From Anaerosolibacter carboniphilus (GTDB lineage: Bacteria; Bacillota; Clostridia; Peptostreptococcales; Thermotaleaceae): a stretch of DNA of 64,000 nt. Under the pieces are notes generated by a model. The model had not been told where the DNA came from, did no database searches, and saw only the letters and a program-made list of their open reading frames with translations. The position numbers and the translations under genes are program-made. Shown in pieces: positions 44,211 through 52,915 of this stretch. The number at the start of each line of letters is the position of its first letter. The first letter of the stretch is position 1. The stretch is from contig NZ_JACHEN010000001.1 of NCBI RefSeq assembly GCF_014205875.1, positions 398,543 to 462,542 of the forward strand, in the 5' to 3' direction.

Positions 44211-45116
44211 ATGAATGGTGTAAGTGGATGTTTTATGGAGCCTCAAAATTTTTCTGTGAATGATGGGGATGGAATCAGGACAATTATTTTTTTCGCCGGG
44301 TGTCCTCTTCGCTGTCAATGGTGCGCTAATCCGGAAGGTTGTACAAATTCCAGGAAAGTTGCACACTATGAAAAGACATGCATAAAATGTGGAAGGTGTG
44401 CTCAAATATGTCCATATGGAGTAGGTATTAATTTAAATGATCCTTATGAACGAAACCGGTGCACGTCATGTGGATTTTGCGTAAAGGTATGCCCAACGAG
44501 TAGTAGAAAAAATTTAATTTATCACTATGATAGTGAAGAAATACTAAGAATAATAGAAAAGCAAAGAATATTTTATAGGTATTCAGGTGGTGGTGTTACC
44601 TTCTCTGGCGGTGAAGCAACCCTGCAAGTAGATATGCTGAGGGATCTTGTATATAAACTTTATGATAAAGCTATAGATTTAGCCATTGAAACAGCTGGTT
44701 ACTTTAATTTTGATGACATAAAAGACATATTAGAAAAATTAAATTTAATATTTATAGACATAAAACATATGGATGACAATAAACATAGATTTTATACGGG
44801 GATTGGCAATGAAAAGATATTAAAGAACATATCAAGACTTAATGAATTACAAGTACCTGTGGTAGTCCGAATACCAGTAATTGATGGCGTGAACTCTGAT
44901 ATAGAGAATATTAGAAAAACTGCTGAATTTGTGAAAGCGAATATAGATGTACCAAAATTGGAGCTATTACCCTATCATTTATTTGGTGATAGCAAATATG
45001 AAGCACTAGGTTTGGTAAAGCCGTCGAGGCAGTTTAAAACTCCATCGCTGGAATATTTAAAAGAATTATGCAAAATAGTTGAAAATGAAGGTGTTGAGGT
45101 AGTAAGTTATAAATAA
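44211..45116 (+). CDS. Glycyl radical enzyme activase (radical SAM)
   Basis: 301 aa. Radical SAM cluster Cys31, Cys35, Cys38 (GCPLRCQWC), then two ferredoxin-type clusters (CIKCGRCAQICP and CTSCGFCVKVCP), and FSGGEATLQ binding SAM. It installs the glycyl radical on the enzyme encoded just upstream. AGGAGG precedes ATG 44211, 75 bp after the enzyme gene. Confidence 0.93.
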   Translation: MNGVSGCFMEPQNFSVNDGDGIRTIIFFAGCPLRCQWCANPEGCTNSRKVAHYEKTCIKCGRCAQICPYGVGINLNDPYERNRCTSCGFCVKVCPTSSRKNLIYHYDSEEILRIIEKQRIFYRYSGGGVTFSGGEATLQVDMLRDLVYKLYDKAIDLAIETAGYFNFDDIKDILEKLNLIFIDIKHMDDNKHRFYTGIGNEKILKNISRLNELQVPVVVRIPVIDGVNSDIENIRKTAEFVKANIDVPKLELLPYHLFGDSKYEALGLVKPSRQFKTPSLEYLKELCKIVENEGVEVVSYK

Positions 45117-45294
45117 ATTTCTAGATATATTTTTATGGATTATGAGAATGAATAAGCAAATAAAAAATCTACAATTATAGAGCATTCTTCATATTTTTAG
45201 AGTTAGTCTATTTAAATTCGGTGCGGTTATGTTTAATTCTTTTTATATACAAAGCAAAATTATAGCATAAGTAAGCATCAAGTTTATAAATTTT

Positions 45295-45354
45295 AGTGCT
45301 AGATACTAAAGTTATATGCAGTTTAACTACTGGAAAACTTTAGTAACTAGCACT
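45295..45354. terminator. Bidirectional terminator between activase and gerW
   Basis: 19-bp stem AGTGCTAGATACTAAAGTT with one mismatch, 22-nt loop, serving the convergent operons. Confidence 0.8.
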
Positions 45355-45375
45355 TATTGTTAAAAAAATACGGTA

Positions 45376-45807
45376 TTATTGATTTTGTTGTTGTCCCTGC
45401 TGCTGTTGACCTTGTTGTTGACCTTGCTGCTGAGCATTTTGACCCATACCCACCATTTGAGGGAGTTTATTCATTAGTTGGTTCATTGCTCCAGAGGTAG
45501 TATTTATTGATATAGCGGATATATTACCCTGGTCTACAATCAATACAGCATCAGTAGATATTCTTGCGCCCAATCCTAGAGCATCCATGCCGGTATTTGC
45601 AGATCCCTGAGATGCAGTGGTACTGCCTTGAGTAAGCTTGCCTGATGAGTTGCCGCCACCGTATCCAATAGAAACTGAAATAACTGGAATAAGTGTCTTA
45701 TCTTCTACTGATATAGGTTTTCCAAGAGTGCCTTCCTGTTGAGCAAAGCTTTCAATATTTGAAAACAAAGTACTAACATTTTGTTCCATTGTATTATTTA
45801 TATCCAA
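45376..45807 (-). CDS. gerW: GerW-family sporulation protein (YtfJ-like)
   Basis: 143 aa. The core TLIPVISVSIGYGGG ... GLGARISTDAVLIVDQGNIS is the GerW/YtfJ signature; the protein is needed for normal spore germination in Bacillus. The last ~20 residues are almost all Gln and Gly. It starts with TTG 45807 seven bases after GGGAGG and follows a DUF2953 gene, as ytfI-ytfJ in Bacillus. Confidence 0.9.
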   Translation of the reverse strand: MDINNTMEQNVSTLFSNIESFAQQEGTLGKPISVEDKTLIPVISVSIGYGGGNSSGKLTQGSTTASQGSANTGMDALGLGARISTDAVLIVDQGNISAISINTTSGAMNQLMNKLPQMVGMGQNAQQQGQQQGQQQQGQQQNQ

Positions 45808-45844
45808 GTTAATTCCTCCCTTAAATTTTATTCTGTATTGTTTT

Positions 45845-46324
45845 TTATACGAGCTTCAATAAAGAACGGCCAAGATTTAATTTTGCAGTGGCATCTATAT
45901 TTATAAAATCATCATTAGCTAAAAAACTTGGCCTTTGATATAGGGATTCCAATGCGAAAAATCTTGAAATTATATTAATTCCTCCAAAGATTAAGCCTGT
46001 GAAATAAGGATCTTTAAAACCATACTGGGTACTTATATGAATATCAGTAGGATTAATCTTACTAAAAAAATTCCTATTTTGCATGTTTATTTTACTGATT
46101 GTCAACTGCCTCTTAAGAATTCTTTTATTAAAGAGATATATACTTAGAATAAAGCTGTCATTTTCTGATGAAACCACTGACTTTAGAACAGGATAAAGCC
46201 ATAATAACGTCACATTCAAATCTGAAGAAGCAGAATTAAAATGAATAATAATTTTTGAAGCTACGGTGAACAAAAGAACTACAAGAAGCAAGAATGCAAT
46301 TATTAATATATATAGTAAAACCAT
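45845..46324 (-). CDS. DUF2953 protein (YtfI-like)
   Basis: 159 aa. One N-terminal membrane helix (VLLYILIIAFLLLVVLLF), then a beta-rich region and a conserved tail with YGFKDPYFTGLIFGGINII. The family has no known activity but is consistently next to gerW. GGAGG places the start at ATG 46324 rather than 46339. Confidence 0.85.
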   Translation of the reverse strand: MVLLYILIIAFLLLVVLLFTVASKIIIHFNSASSDLNVTLLWLYPVLKSVVSSENDSFILSIYLFNKRILKRQLTISKINMQNRNFFSKINPTDIHISTQYGFKDPYFTGLIFGGINIISRFFALESLYQRPSFLANDDFINIDATAKLNLGRSLLKLV

Positions 46325-46339
46325 GGAAGCTACCTCCAT

Positions 46340-47006
46340 GCTTTATTATGAATATGATGCTTTAATAGTTTAACCAAATTAACTGCTTTTATGGTGTCAA
46401 ATACTCTCATATTCAGAATGATTTGGAAAAAATTGGTGAAATACATGACGTTTATATGGTTATTTGTATGTGTCTGACATCCTTTTCACCCTTTTTATTT
46501 TAACGGAGATATCCCGTGGAAGATGGCATATAATAATACATTGAAAACCATCTTGATAGTTTTGAATATGTCTAGATTATAGGTAGTAAGCTAAACTTTA
46601 AGGATTTAAGGGGAGGCGTGAAAGCATTAATGCAGTGAAAAGACGCTGCCCAAGCCGAATTAATTATGAAATGTGAAAACAAATTAATACATATGCTAGA
46701 AGCGGATATACTTCGGAGATTATCTAACAAATTATATATAAGACCTTTAATGTTAGAAGAATAAACACCAGACATACCGGATTAATTGTGGTGCGAGGTG
46801 TGCAAGCTATTAGATCATTAAAGAAATTCAAATACGTAACGTAATAATCTTTGCACCTGGTACGAATCCTATTTTAGAAAATCACCGATACAAAGAAACG
46901 GTAAACAGTACCATGAGTAACGTACAAGTAATGGACGTAAACATAGCCACTTAGATCGCTTATGATTAGGTAATTGACAGAAGTAGAATAGTATAGTATT
47001 ATCTAT
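46340..47006. other. Decayed intergenic region
   Basis: Plus-strand fragments such as DAAQAELIMKCENKLIHMLE (around 46645) suggest remnants of one or two genes, with stops in every frame. No family could be named. Confidence 0.35.
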
Positions 47007-47024
47007 ATAGTGTATATACACTAT
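47007..47024. promoter_or_regulatory. Operator palindrome 1: ATAGTGTATATACACTAT
   Basis: Perfect 18-bp palindrome 19 bp before the marR start. An identical copy lies at 47369. Confidence 0.85.
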
Positions 47025-47043
47025 AAGTGAGGAAGATGATAGC

Positions 47044-47355
47044 ATGGACAAAAAGATCTATAATAAACAACCTGCGGTGTGCAATTGTCTTAACCTGCGC
47101 CGCGCCTCCCAAGCAATTACAGAGGGGTACGATGAATTCCTCAAATTGATAAAGGAACAGGGGTTCATCACAGATATTGCGGCAAAGGGGACCCGAAATC
47201 GTCAACTAACACTGACTAATAAAGGGGTAGAAACTTTTGAAAAGGCAGGACAGCTTTGGTCAGAGGCGCAAAACTATATAGAAAAATATTTAGTCAAGGA
47301 TGATATGAGTACATTGACTATATTACATTCTAAAATTGAGGCACTCGTGCCTTAA
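47044..47355 (+). pseudogene. MarR-family regulator with in-frame deletion of the DNA-binding domain
   Basis: 103 codons: an N-terminal helix region (CNCLNLRRASQAITEGYDEF) joined directly to the wing and C-terminal dimer helices (GFITDIAAKGTRNRQLTLTN ... LTILHSKIEALVP). The family is usually ~145-150 aa; about 50 residues, holding the recognition helix, are absent while the frame is kept. GAGGAAG precedes ATG. It may be translated as a dimerisation-only protein or be dead. Confidence 0.75.
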
Positions 47356-47368
47356 TATTTTTCTAGAA

Positions 47369-47386
47369 ATAGTGTATATACACTAT
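47369..47386. promoter_or_regulatory. Operator palindrome 2: ATAGTGTATATACACTAT
   Basis: Same 18 bp as at 47007, now 35 bp before the iron-sulfur protein gene. Confidence 0.85.
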
Positions 47387-47420
47387 TTTAAAATATAAAA
47401 TGATTAATGGAGGTAGTAAA

Positions 47421-48260
47421 ATGAAAGATTTGATAAAAAATGAAATGATAAGATATGTGCTGGAAAGCAAAGAAAACTGGCTAGAAGAAATCAATGATCG
47501 TTACTACGATGAACCAATTATAAAATTTGCATCCGCAGATGATCCGCTGTTTGAGGAGTATAAAAAAATAATTGGCAGTGATCATTTAACTCCTGGAGAA
47601 GCCTTCGAAATGGCTTTTGGAAAAGATAGCTATCATGGAGGAACAGTTATAAGTGTTGTACTACCTATAAACGAGAAGATTAGAAAAAGCAATGCTGCAC
47701 AAACGGAATGGGCATCAAAAGAATGGGCGTTGCTTCGTGTCTTTGGAGATGAGGTATTTAAAAAGGGATTCATTAAATATATAGAGAATTTTTTAAATCA
47801 AAAGGGGCACCGAACTTTAGCGCCATCAGATGCTGAATGGTTTAAGCTTTATAGCACAAGTTTAGGTCCAGCTTCAAATTGGTCCGAGCGTCATATAGCG
47901 TATGCAGCTGGACTTGGAACTTTCGGAATAAATGATGGTTTTATTACTGAAAAAGGAATAGCAATAAGATTAGTCTCATTCGTAACTGATTTAAAACTAA
48001 GTGTAGATATTAGAGAAGCTAAAAATCATACAGAAAATTGCTTACTTTACAGTAAAGGGATTTGTGGAGCTTGCATGAAAAGATGCCCAGTAGGTGCAAT
48101 ATCTAAGGATGGACACGATAAGATAAAATGCTATAAATATGTTTATGGTGAGGAATCAAGAAGATTAGCAGAATCATATGGCGGAAGTGCAAAGGTGGCA
48201 TCAGGATGTGGTTTATGTCAAACCAAGGTACCCTGTGAATGTAAAAATCCAATTTCATAA
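47421..48260 (+). CDS. QueG-like 4Fe-4S protein
   Basis: 279 aa. SERHIAYAAGLGTFGINDGF near residue 155 is the conserved corrinoid-type stretch of epoxyqueuosine reductase-like proteins, followed by ferredoxin motifs CGACMKRCPVGAI and CGLCQTKVPCEC. The N-terminal part differs from true QueG, and no queuosine genes are near, so a different reductase is likely. Its promoter carries operator 2. GGAGG fixes ATG 47421. Confidence 0.75.
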   Translation: MKDLIKNEMIRYVLESKENWLEEINDRYYDEPIIKFASADDPLFEEYKKIIGSDHLTPGEAFEMAFGKDSYHGGTVISVVLPINEKIRKSNAAQTEWASKEWALLRVFGDEVFKKGFIKYIENFLNQKGHRTLAPSDAEWFKLYSTSLGPASNWSERHIAYAAGLGTFGINDGFITEKGIAIRLVSFVTDLKLSVDIREAKNHTENCLLYSKGICGACMKRCPVGAISKDGHDKIKCYKYVYGEESRRLAESYGGSAKVASGCGLCQTKVPCECKNPIS

Positions 48261-48325
48261 TGGGAGGGTGGTATCTATACAATACATGCAAATAAGCTCC
48301 ACGCAACCTTTACCGAAGAAGGAAA

Positions 48326-48368
48326 GCCCCTATACATAATGGTAAAAATTAACACTATGTATAGGGGC
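48326..48368. terminator. Hairpin before the second helD
   Basis: GCCCCTATACATA pairs exactly with TATGTATAGGGGC around a 17-nt loop. Confidence 0.75.
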
Positions 48369-48472
48369 GTACTATATCAATAGAATATAATAAAGCAAAG
48401 AAAAAGTCTAGTACTTTTTTAAAGAAAGCATTATAATTATCTTTGATTTGACAAGGGAGGTGTAAATCAACG

Positions 48473-50527
48473 TTGAATAGGACAGAGAAAGACGAAAGAC
48501 AGTATCTCCATGAGATATTGAAAAAATTGAAAGCAGCATACCAGTCCATTGACCAAAAGATATCCGGTTATGCCAATGAGATTCAAGAAACGAAGAAATA
48601 TATCTGGGAAAACAATGCGCAGCTGGATCTTGCTGAAAAAGCGGCGAATCGCATTGCTGTCCATGAACTCATTGATTTCGGAGAAAAAGCCATTGTGCAA
48701 AAACAAAAAATCGCTAAATTGATAAATTCTCCATATTTTGGAAGAATTGATTTTCGTGAGAATGGTGAAATACAAGAAACGCCTTTTTATATTGGAATGC
48801 ATTCCTTCGAAGATGAAAGTGATAAAGAGGTGCTGATCTATGACTGGCGTGCACCGATTTCCAGCATGTTTTACGATTTTGAAATGGGCAATGCCTATTA
48901 TACGGCACCCATCGGAAGGATTTGCGGCGATATTTGTTTGAAAAGACAATACAAGATTAAAGATAGTCACATGGAATACATGCTGGAAAGCGCACTGAAT
49001 ATAGGAGACGATGTTTTACAAAAGGAGCTTAGCCGTACTTCTGATGAGAAGATGAAGAACATTGTGGCTACGATACAAAGAGAACAAAACAGTATTATCC
49101 GAAATGAAAGATCGGAGATCTTAATTATTCAGGGGGTGGCTGGTTCCGGAAAGACGTCCATCGCGCTGCACAGGGTTGCATTTTTGTTATACCGTTTCAA
49201 AGAGCAGCTGACCTCTAAAGATATCTTGATCATTTCGCCCAATAAAGTCTTCTCTGATTATATTTCAAACGTCCTGCCAGAGCTTGGCGAAGAAGAAATC
49301 ATAGAAATGGACATGGAGGAAATTGCATCGAATGAGATGGTAGGAAGGCTGGATTTTCAATCCTTCAGTCAGCAAGTCGCGGACCTGATGCGTTCAGAGG
49401 ATAGTAGAGTTATTGAGCGAATAAGGTACAAAGCTGCTTTGGATTTTGTAAGAGATCTTGATTTGTATCTAGAGAAGGCAGACACTGAATACTTTTCTCC
49501 CACGGATATTTGCATTGAAGGTATTAACGTATCAAAAGAGTACTTGATGCAAAGCTATACAGCCCTAAAAAGAATGCCTGTCAAAAAACGGCTGGAGAAA
49601 ATGGCCCAGGATATTATCGAAAAAAGAAAAACAGAGAGTGGTAAAAAAATTAAGTCGCCAATCGCAAAAAAAGTTAAGACCGCTGTTTTAAAAATGTACA
49701 AATTCAAGGATACACTTTCGTTATACAAAAATTTCTATCATCATATTGGAAAGCCGGAATTATTCCAGTTGATACAGAAAGATACGCTTGAGTATGCAGA
49801 TGTATTCCCTTATATGTATACGAAGATGTTTTTCGAAGGAATGGATACAGGCTTTGAGCATGTAAAGCATTTGCTGGTGGATGAAATGCAAGACTATACG
49901 CCTATACAATACGCGGTGATCAAGAAGCTATTTCACTGCAAAATGACGATTTTAGGTGACAGCTTCCAATCGGTTAATCCTCACAGTGCGTCCTCCCTTG
50001 AGGTTCTAAAAAATGTATTTGGGGATGCCGAATGCATGGAACTACGCAAAAGCTACCGCTCAACGATTGAAATCACAAATTTCGCACAAAAAATCAAGAG
50101 CAACAGCAAGCTGGTTCCAATTGAACGATATGGTGAGGAACCTACAATAAGGAATTGTGCAACTTCAGAGGGTCAATCGGAAGAGATCAGGCATTTGATT
50201 AGTGATTATGTAAAATCAAGTTACAATTCGCTAGGGATTCTATGCAAAACCCAGGAGCAGGCAGTGGAGATCTACCAACAAGTCAAAGATAAATACAACG
50301 ATGTTTATTTATTGGATTTTGGCAGCACTGAGCTTAAGGACGGAATAACTATTACAACGGCCCATATGGCCAAGGGGCTGGAGTTTGACCAAGTGATAGT
50401 ACCCTCCGTTTGTTCTGACATCTATCATACGGATTTAGATAGAAGCATGTTGTATGTTGCCTGTACCCGAGCTATGCATCGATTGGATTTGACTTATTGT
50501 GGAGAATTGACGCACTTCCTATGTTAA
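48473..50527 (+). CDS. HelD-type RNA polymerase-associated ATPase, copy 2
   Basis: 684 aa. Same architecture as the 17.2-kb gene: N-terminal coiled arm, LIYDWRAPISSMFYDFEMG near residue 122, Walker A GVAGSGKTSIALHR near 220, Walker B LLVDEMQDYTPIQY near 467 (Met in place of Ala), C-terminal TAHMAKGLEFDQV and YVACTRAMHRL. Start TTG 48473 lies 11 bases after GGAGGT. Differences in the insertion between RecA halves suggest an old duplication or separate acquisition rather than a recent copy. Confidence 0.88.
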   Translation: MNRTEKDERQYLHEILKKLKAAYQSIDQKISGYANEIQETKKYIWENNAQLDLAEKAANRIAVHELIDFGEKAIVQKQKIAKLINSPYFGRIDFRENGEIQETPFYIGMHSFEDESDKEVLIYDWRAPISSMFYDFEMGNAYYTAPIGRICGDICLKRQYKIKDSHMEYMLESALNIGDDVLQKELSRTSDEKMKNIVATIQREQNSIIRNERSEILIIQGVAGSGKTSIALHRVAFLLYRFKEQLTSKDILIISPNKVFSDYISNVLPELGEEEIIEMDMEEIASNEMVGRLDFQSFSQQVADLMRSEDSRVIERIRYKAALDFVRDLDLYLEKADTEYFSPTDICIEGINVSKEYLMQSYTALKRMPVKKRLEKMAQDIIEKRKTESGKKIKSPIAKKVKTAVLKMYKFKDTLSLYKNFYHHIGKPELFQLIQKDTLEYADVFPYMYTKMFFEGMDTGFEHVKHLLVDEMQDYTPIQYAVIKKLFHCKMTILGDSFQSVNPHSASSLEVLKNVFGDAECMELRKSYRSTIEITNFAQKIKSNSKLVPIERYGEEPTIRNCATSEGQSEEIRHLISDYVKSSYNSLGILCKTQEQAVEIYQQVKDKYNDVYLLDFGSTELKDGITITTAHMAKGLEFDQVIVPSVCSDIYHTDLDRSMLYVACTRAMHRLDLTYCGELTHFLC

Positions 50528-50554
50528 AGTACAATCAGCTGTTTGCAAAACAGA

Positions 50555-50593
50555 AGCCCCTCACTACTGGCAAATCGTTGTAGGAGAGGGGCT
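50555..50593 (+). terminator. Hairpin after the second helD
   Basis: AGCCCCTC pairs with GAGGGGCT over a 23-nt loop; no T tract. Confidence 0.6.
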
Positions 50594-50935
50594 AAAGTGT
50601 ATGTTAGTTGCCAGTCTGTCAACCAGTCAGTTTATCAGAGGGGCAAATGTTAGAGGACAACACACATTAGTCAAAACGGGATCTTATCATTTGCTGCCGT
50701 CACGCAGAACCTTACCATAAGTAACTGCAGCTTTCGTTCGTATGTCAGAGCCTTTAAACCATTGATCATATATAGGGCAAGAATAAATCAAATGAATCCC
50801 CCCAATATATTTTTGTATTGTTATATATTATGCAGTTGAAAATGTTTGAGTCCCAGTTCTTGTATTTCCAGGGGATACAGGCACTTATCGGAATTGTGTG
50901 AATATCCTGTAGTTGAATAGAAAAAAGGAGGGTTC
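50594..50935. other. Spacer with dispersed motif copy
   Basis: A minus-orientation copy of the CTGCAGTT...TATGGTAAG motif is at 50708-50737. Nothing else was recognised. Confidence 0.4.
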
Positions 50936-51841
50936 ATGATGATTCCTATGTATCCCTATTTTAACAAAGAGGTACGTTGTAAGGAGGTGCCAATTACTTT
51001 TCCACCACAGCATCAGCCAATACAACCCGGGCTAGAGTATTTAATGTGCCCGATACCGATATCAGATAATCCTGAGTACAAGGGAAGCGGTAAATTGAAG
51101 GGAAAAATTTCTGTCATCACTGGGGGTGACAGTGGCATCGGACGTGCAGTTTCAATCGGCTTCGCTAAAGAAGGAGCTGATATGGCTATTACGTACATGC
51201 CTCACGAACGCTTGGATGCTGAAGCGACCAAGGAAATGGTTGAGTCTTACGGACAACGCATTCTGCTGATAGAAGGAGATTTGAGACAACCTGAGTTTTC
51301 TAAGGAAGTTGTAAGAAGAACGCTGGAATGTTACGGGGCGCTTGATATACTTGTTTTAAACCAAGGTGTTCAGTTTCCACAAGAAAGCATATTGAACATA
51401 TCTGATGAACAGTTAGAGGATACGTACGCAACTAACATTTTCCCACATTTCTACATGACGAAGGCTGCGCTTCCCCATCTTAAGCCGGGAAGTTCCATTA
51501 TATCAACGGCATCCGTAACCGCCTATGCAGGTGCCCCTTTGCTTGTCGATTATTCCTCGACAAAAGGTGCGATTGTATCATTCACTCGTTCTTTGTCGCT
51601 GCAATTGGCAAGAAGAGGTATCAGGGTCAATGCCGTGGCGCCAGGGCCGATTTGGACTCCACTTATTGTATCCAGTTACTCTGCCGAATATGTGAAAACG
51701 TTTGGTCTGGAAACTCCGATGAAACGTGCCGGGCAGCCCTTTGAGCTTGCACCAACTTACATTTATTTGGCATCAGATGATTCCTCGTTTGTAACTGGAC
51801 AGGTGCTGCATGTTAATGGTGGCATTATGACAGAAACCTAA
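50936..51841 (+). CDS. Short-chain dehydrogenase/reductase, general-stress type
   Basis: 301 aa. A ~45-residue N-terminal extension rich in Pro precedes the Rossmann fold, as in YhdF/YdaD-like bacterial SDRs. Cofactor loop TGGDSGIG near residue 61, LNQGVQ in place of NNAG, catalytic Ser in ISTASVTAYAG and YSSTKGA (YxxxK). Substrate unknown. AAGGAGGG precedes two adjacent ATG codons at 50936 and 50939. Confidence 0.87.
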   Translation: MMIPMYPYFNKEVRCKEVPITFPPQHQPIQPGLEYLMCPIPISDNPEYKGSGKLKGKISVITGGDSGIGRAVSIGFAKEGADMAITYMPHERLDAEATKEMVESYGQRILLIEGDLRQPEFSKEVVRRTLECYGALDILVLNQGVQFPQESILNISDEQLEDTYATNIFPHFYMTKAALPHLKPGSSIISTASVTAYAGAPLLVDYSSTKGAIVSFTRSLSLQLARRGIRVNAVAPGPIWTPLIVSSYSAEYVKTFGLETPMKRAGQPFELAPTYIYLASDDSSFVTGQVLHVNGGIMTET

Positions 51842-52230
51842 GTAATCAAATAATTGATAGAAGGTTGATATTAAAAACCGCCATCGCACAAGATATGTAT
51901 GTATATACAAATAGGGACGGATATATATTTAACATCTATGGATTGGATAGTGAAGATTTTAAGCAAAGAAGACATGGGGATGTTTCGTTTGCCGTGCTGC
52001 TAGGCTTAAGTTATTCTAGAGTCAAAGGATAAGATTCTTATTAACTCGTATTATTTATATAAAAACTGCAGTTGCAGCGGTATGGTGAATCTTACCATAA
52101 ACAATGATAATTTAATAATATTTTGGAAATGATCTCCCTATGGTTAATAGTGAAAAGCAGAGACTATTTTATGGAAACTTAAATATTAAGAGGCAGATCT
52201 ATGACGATAGATAACGTATTGTTTATCTAA
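51842..52230. other. Spacer with short ORF and dispersed motif
   Basis: A 45-codon frame at 51895-52032 (MYVYTNRDGYIFNIYGLDSE at its start) looks protein-like but lacks a ribosome site and is probably a relic. A dispersed-motif copy with hairpin TATGGT/ACCATA lies at 52061-52099. Confidence 0.4.
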
Positions 52231-52232
52231 TA

Positions 52233-52276
52233 AAAAGAAGAAGGGCAAGTTAATACAAGCTTGCCCTTCTTCTTTT
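52233..52276. terminator. Bidirectional hairpin at LysM copy E
   Basis: Perfect 17-bp stem AAAAGAAGAAGGGCAAG. In this copy the LysM reading frame runs through the right arm because its stop has been lost. Confidence 0.85.
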
Positions 52277-52700
52277 AAATTTCGATCTAGGAATCAAAAG
52301 TTTTTGACACACATAAATCATATTTGGATCAGTGATGTTGTTTTCCCTTAGAAGGGCATCATAATTTACACCTAACTTTTGAGAAATGCTAAACAAAGTA
52401 TCTCCAGCTTGAACCACATAGTAGCGATCTGTGGTTTGTGAACTTACAACGTTAACCTCTGTGCCGATGGGTACAAGGCTGTAAACATAATTTGCGTCTT
52501 GATTGTGCATACGGATGCAGCCGTTAGAAACAGCTTTTCCAATGGAGGCGGGGTTGTTGGTGTCGTGGATGCCATAGCCCTTATAGAAGCGCATCCAACG
52601 GGTGCCGAATACGCCACCAGGATTAGGTGCTTTTTCTGTGATTTTGAAGGTTCCTGTTGGGCTGGGTGTGCTCGGTTTACCGAACGACCCGATACTCAGT
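52250..52700 (-). pseudogene. Truncated L,D-transpeptidase-LysM gene (copy E, best preserved)
   Basis: Open frame from about LLLSIGSFGKPSTPSPTG through the intact YkuD motif KAVSNGCIRMHNQD to a full LysM domain ending QKLLIPR. The usual stop after IPR (CCTAGATAG in other copies) is CCTAGATCG, so nine extra basic residues are read from the terminator stem. The signal peptide and N-terminal region are not recognisable upstream. The enzyme motif could still work, but no secreted start is seen. Confidence 0.7.
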
Positions 52701-52915
52701 AAAAGTATGGGTGATTGCCAAAAGGAAATATGATCGATTTAGAATTATATGTGGTCAACTATGCCACAGGGCAAAGTTATCTATTACGAGAGTTGAGTTC
52801 AAGTCGGGTGTTGAGATAGATGTAGAGATATAATTTTGAGATAAAAAGCACCCTGTAATTTCTCGACTTTGAAGTTTACAGAGTACTTTTTATATAAGAA
52901 TTATTATCAATGGTC

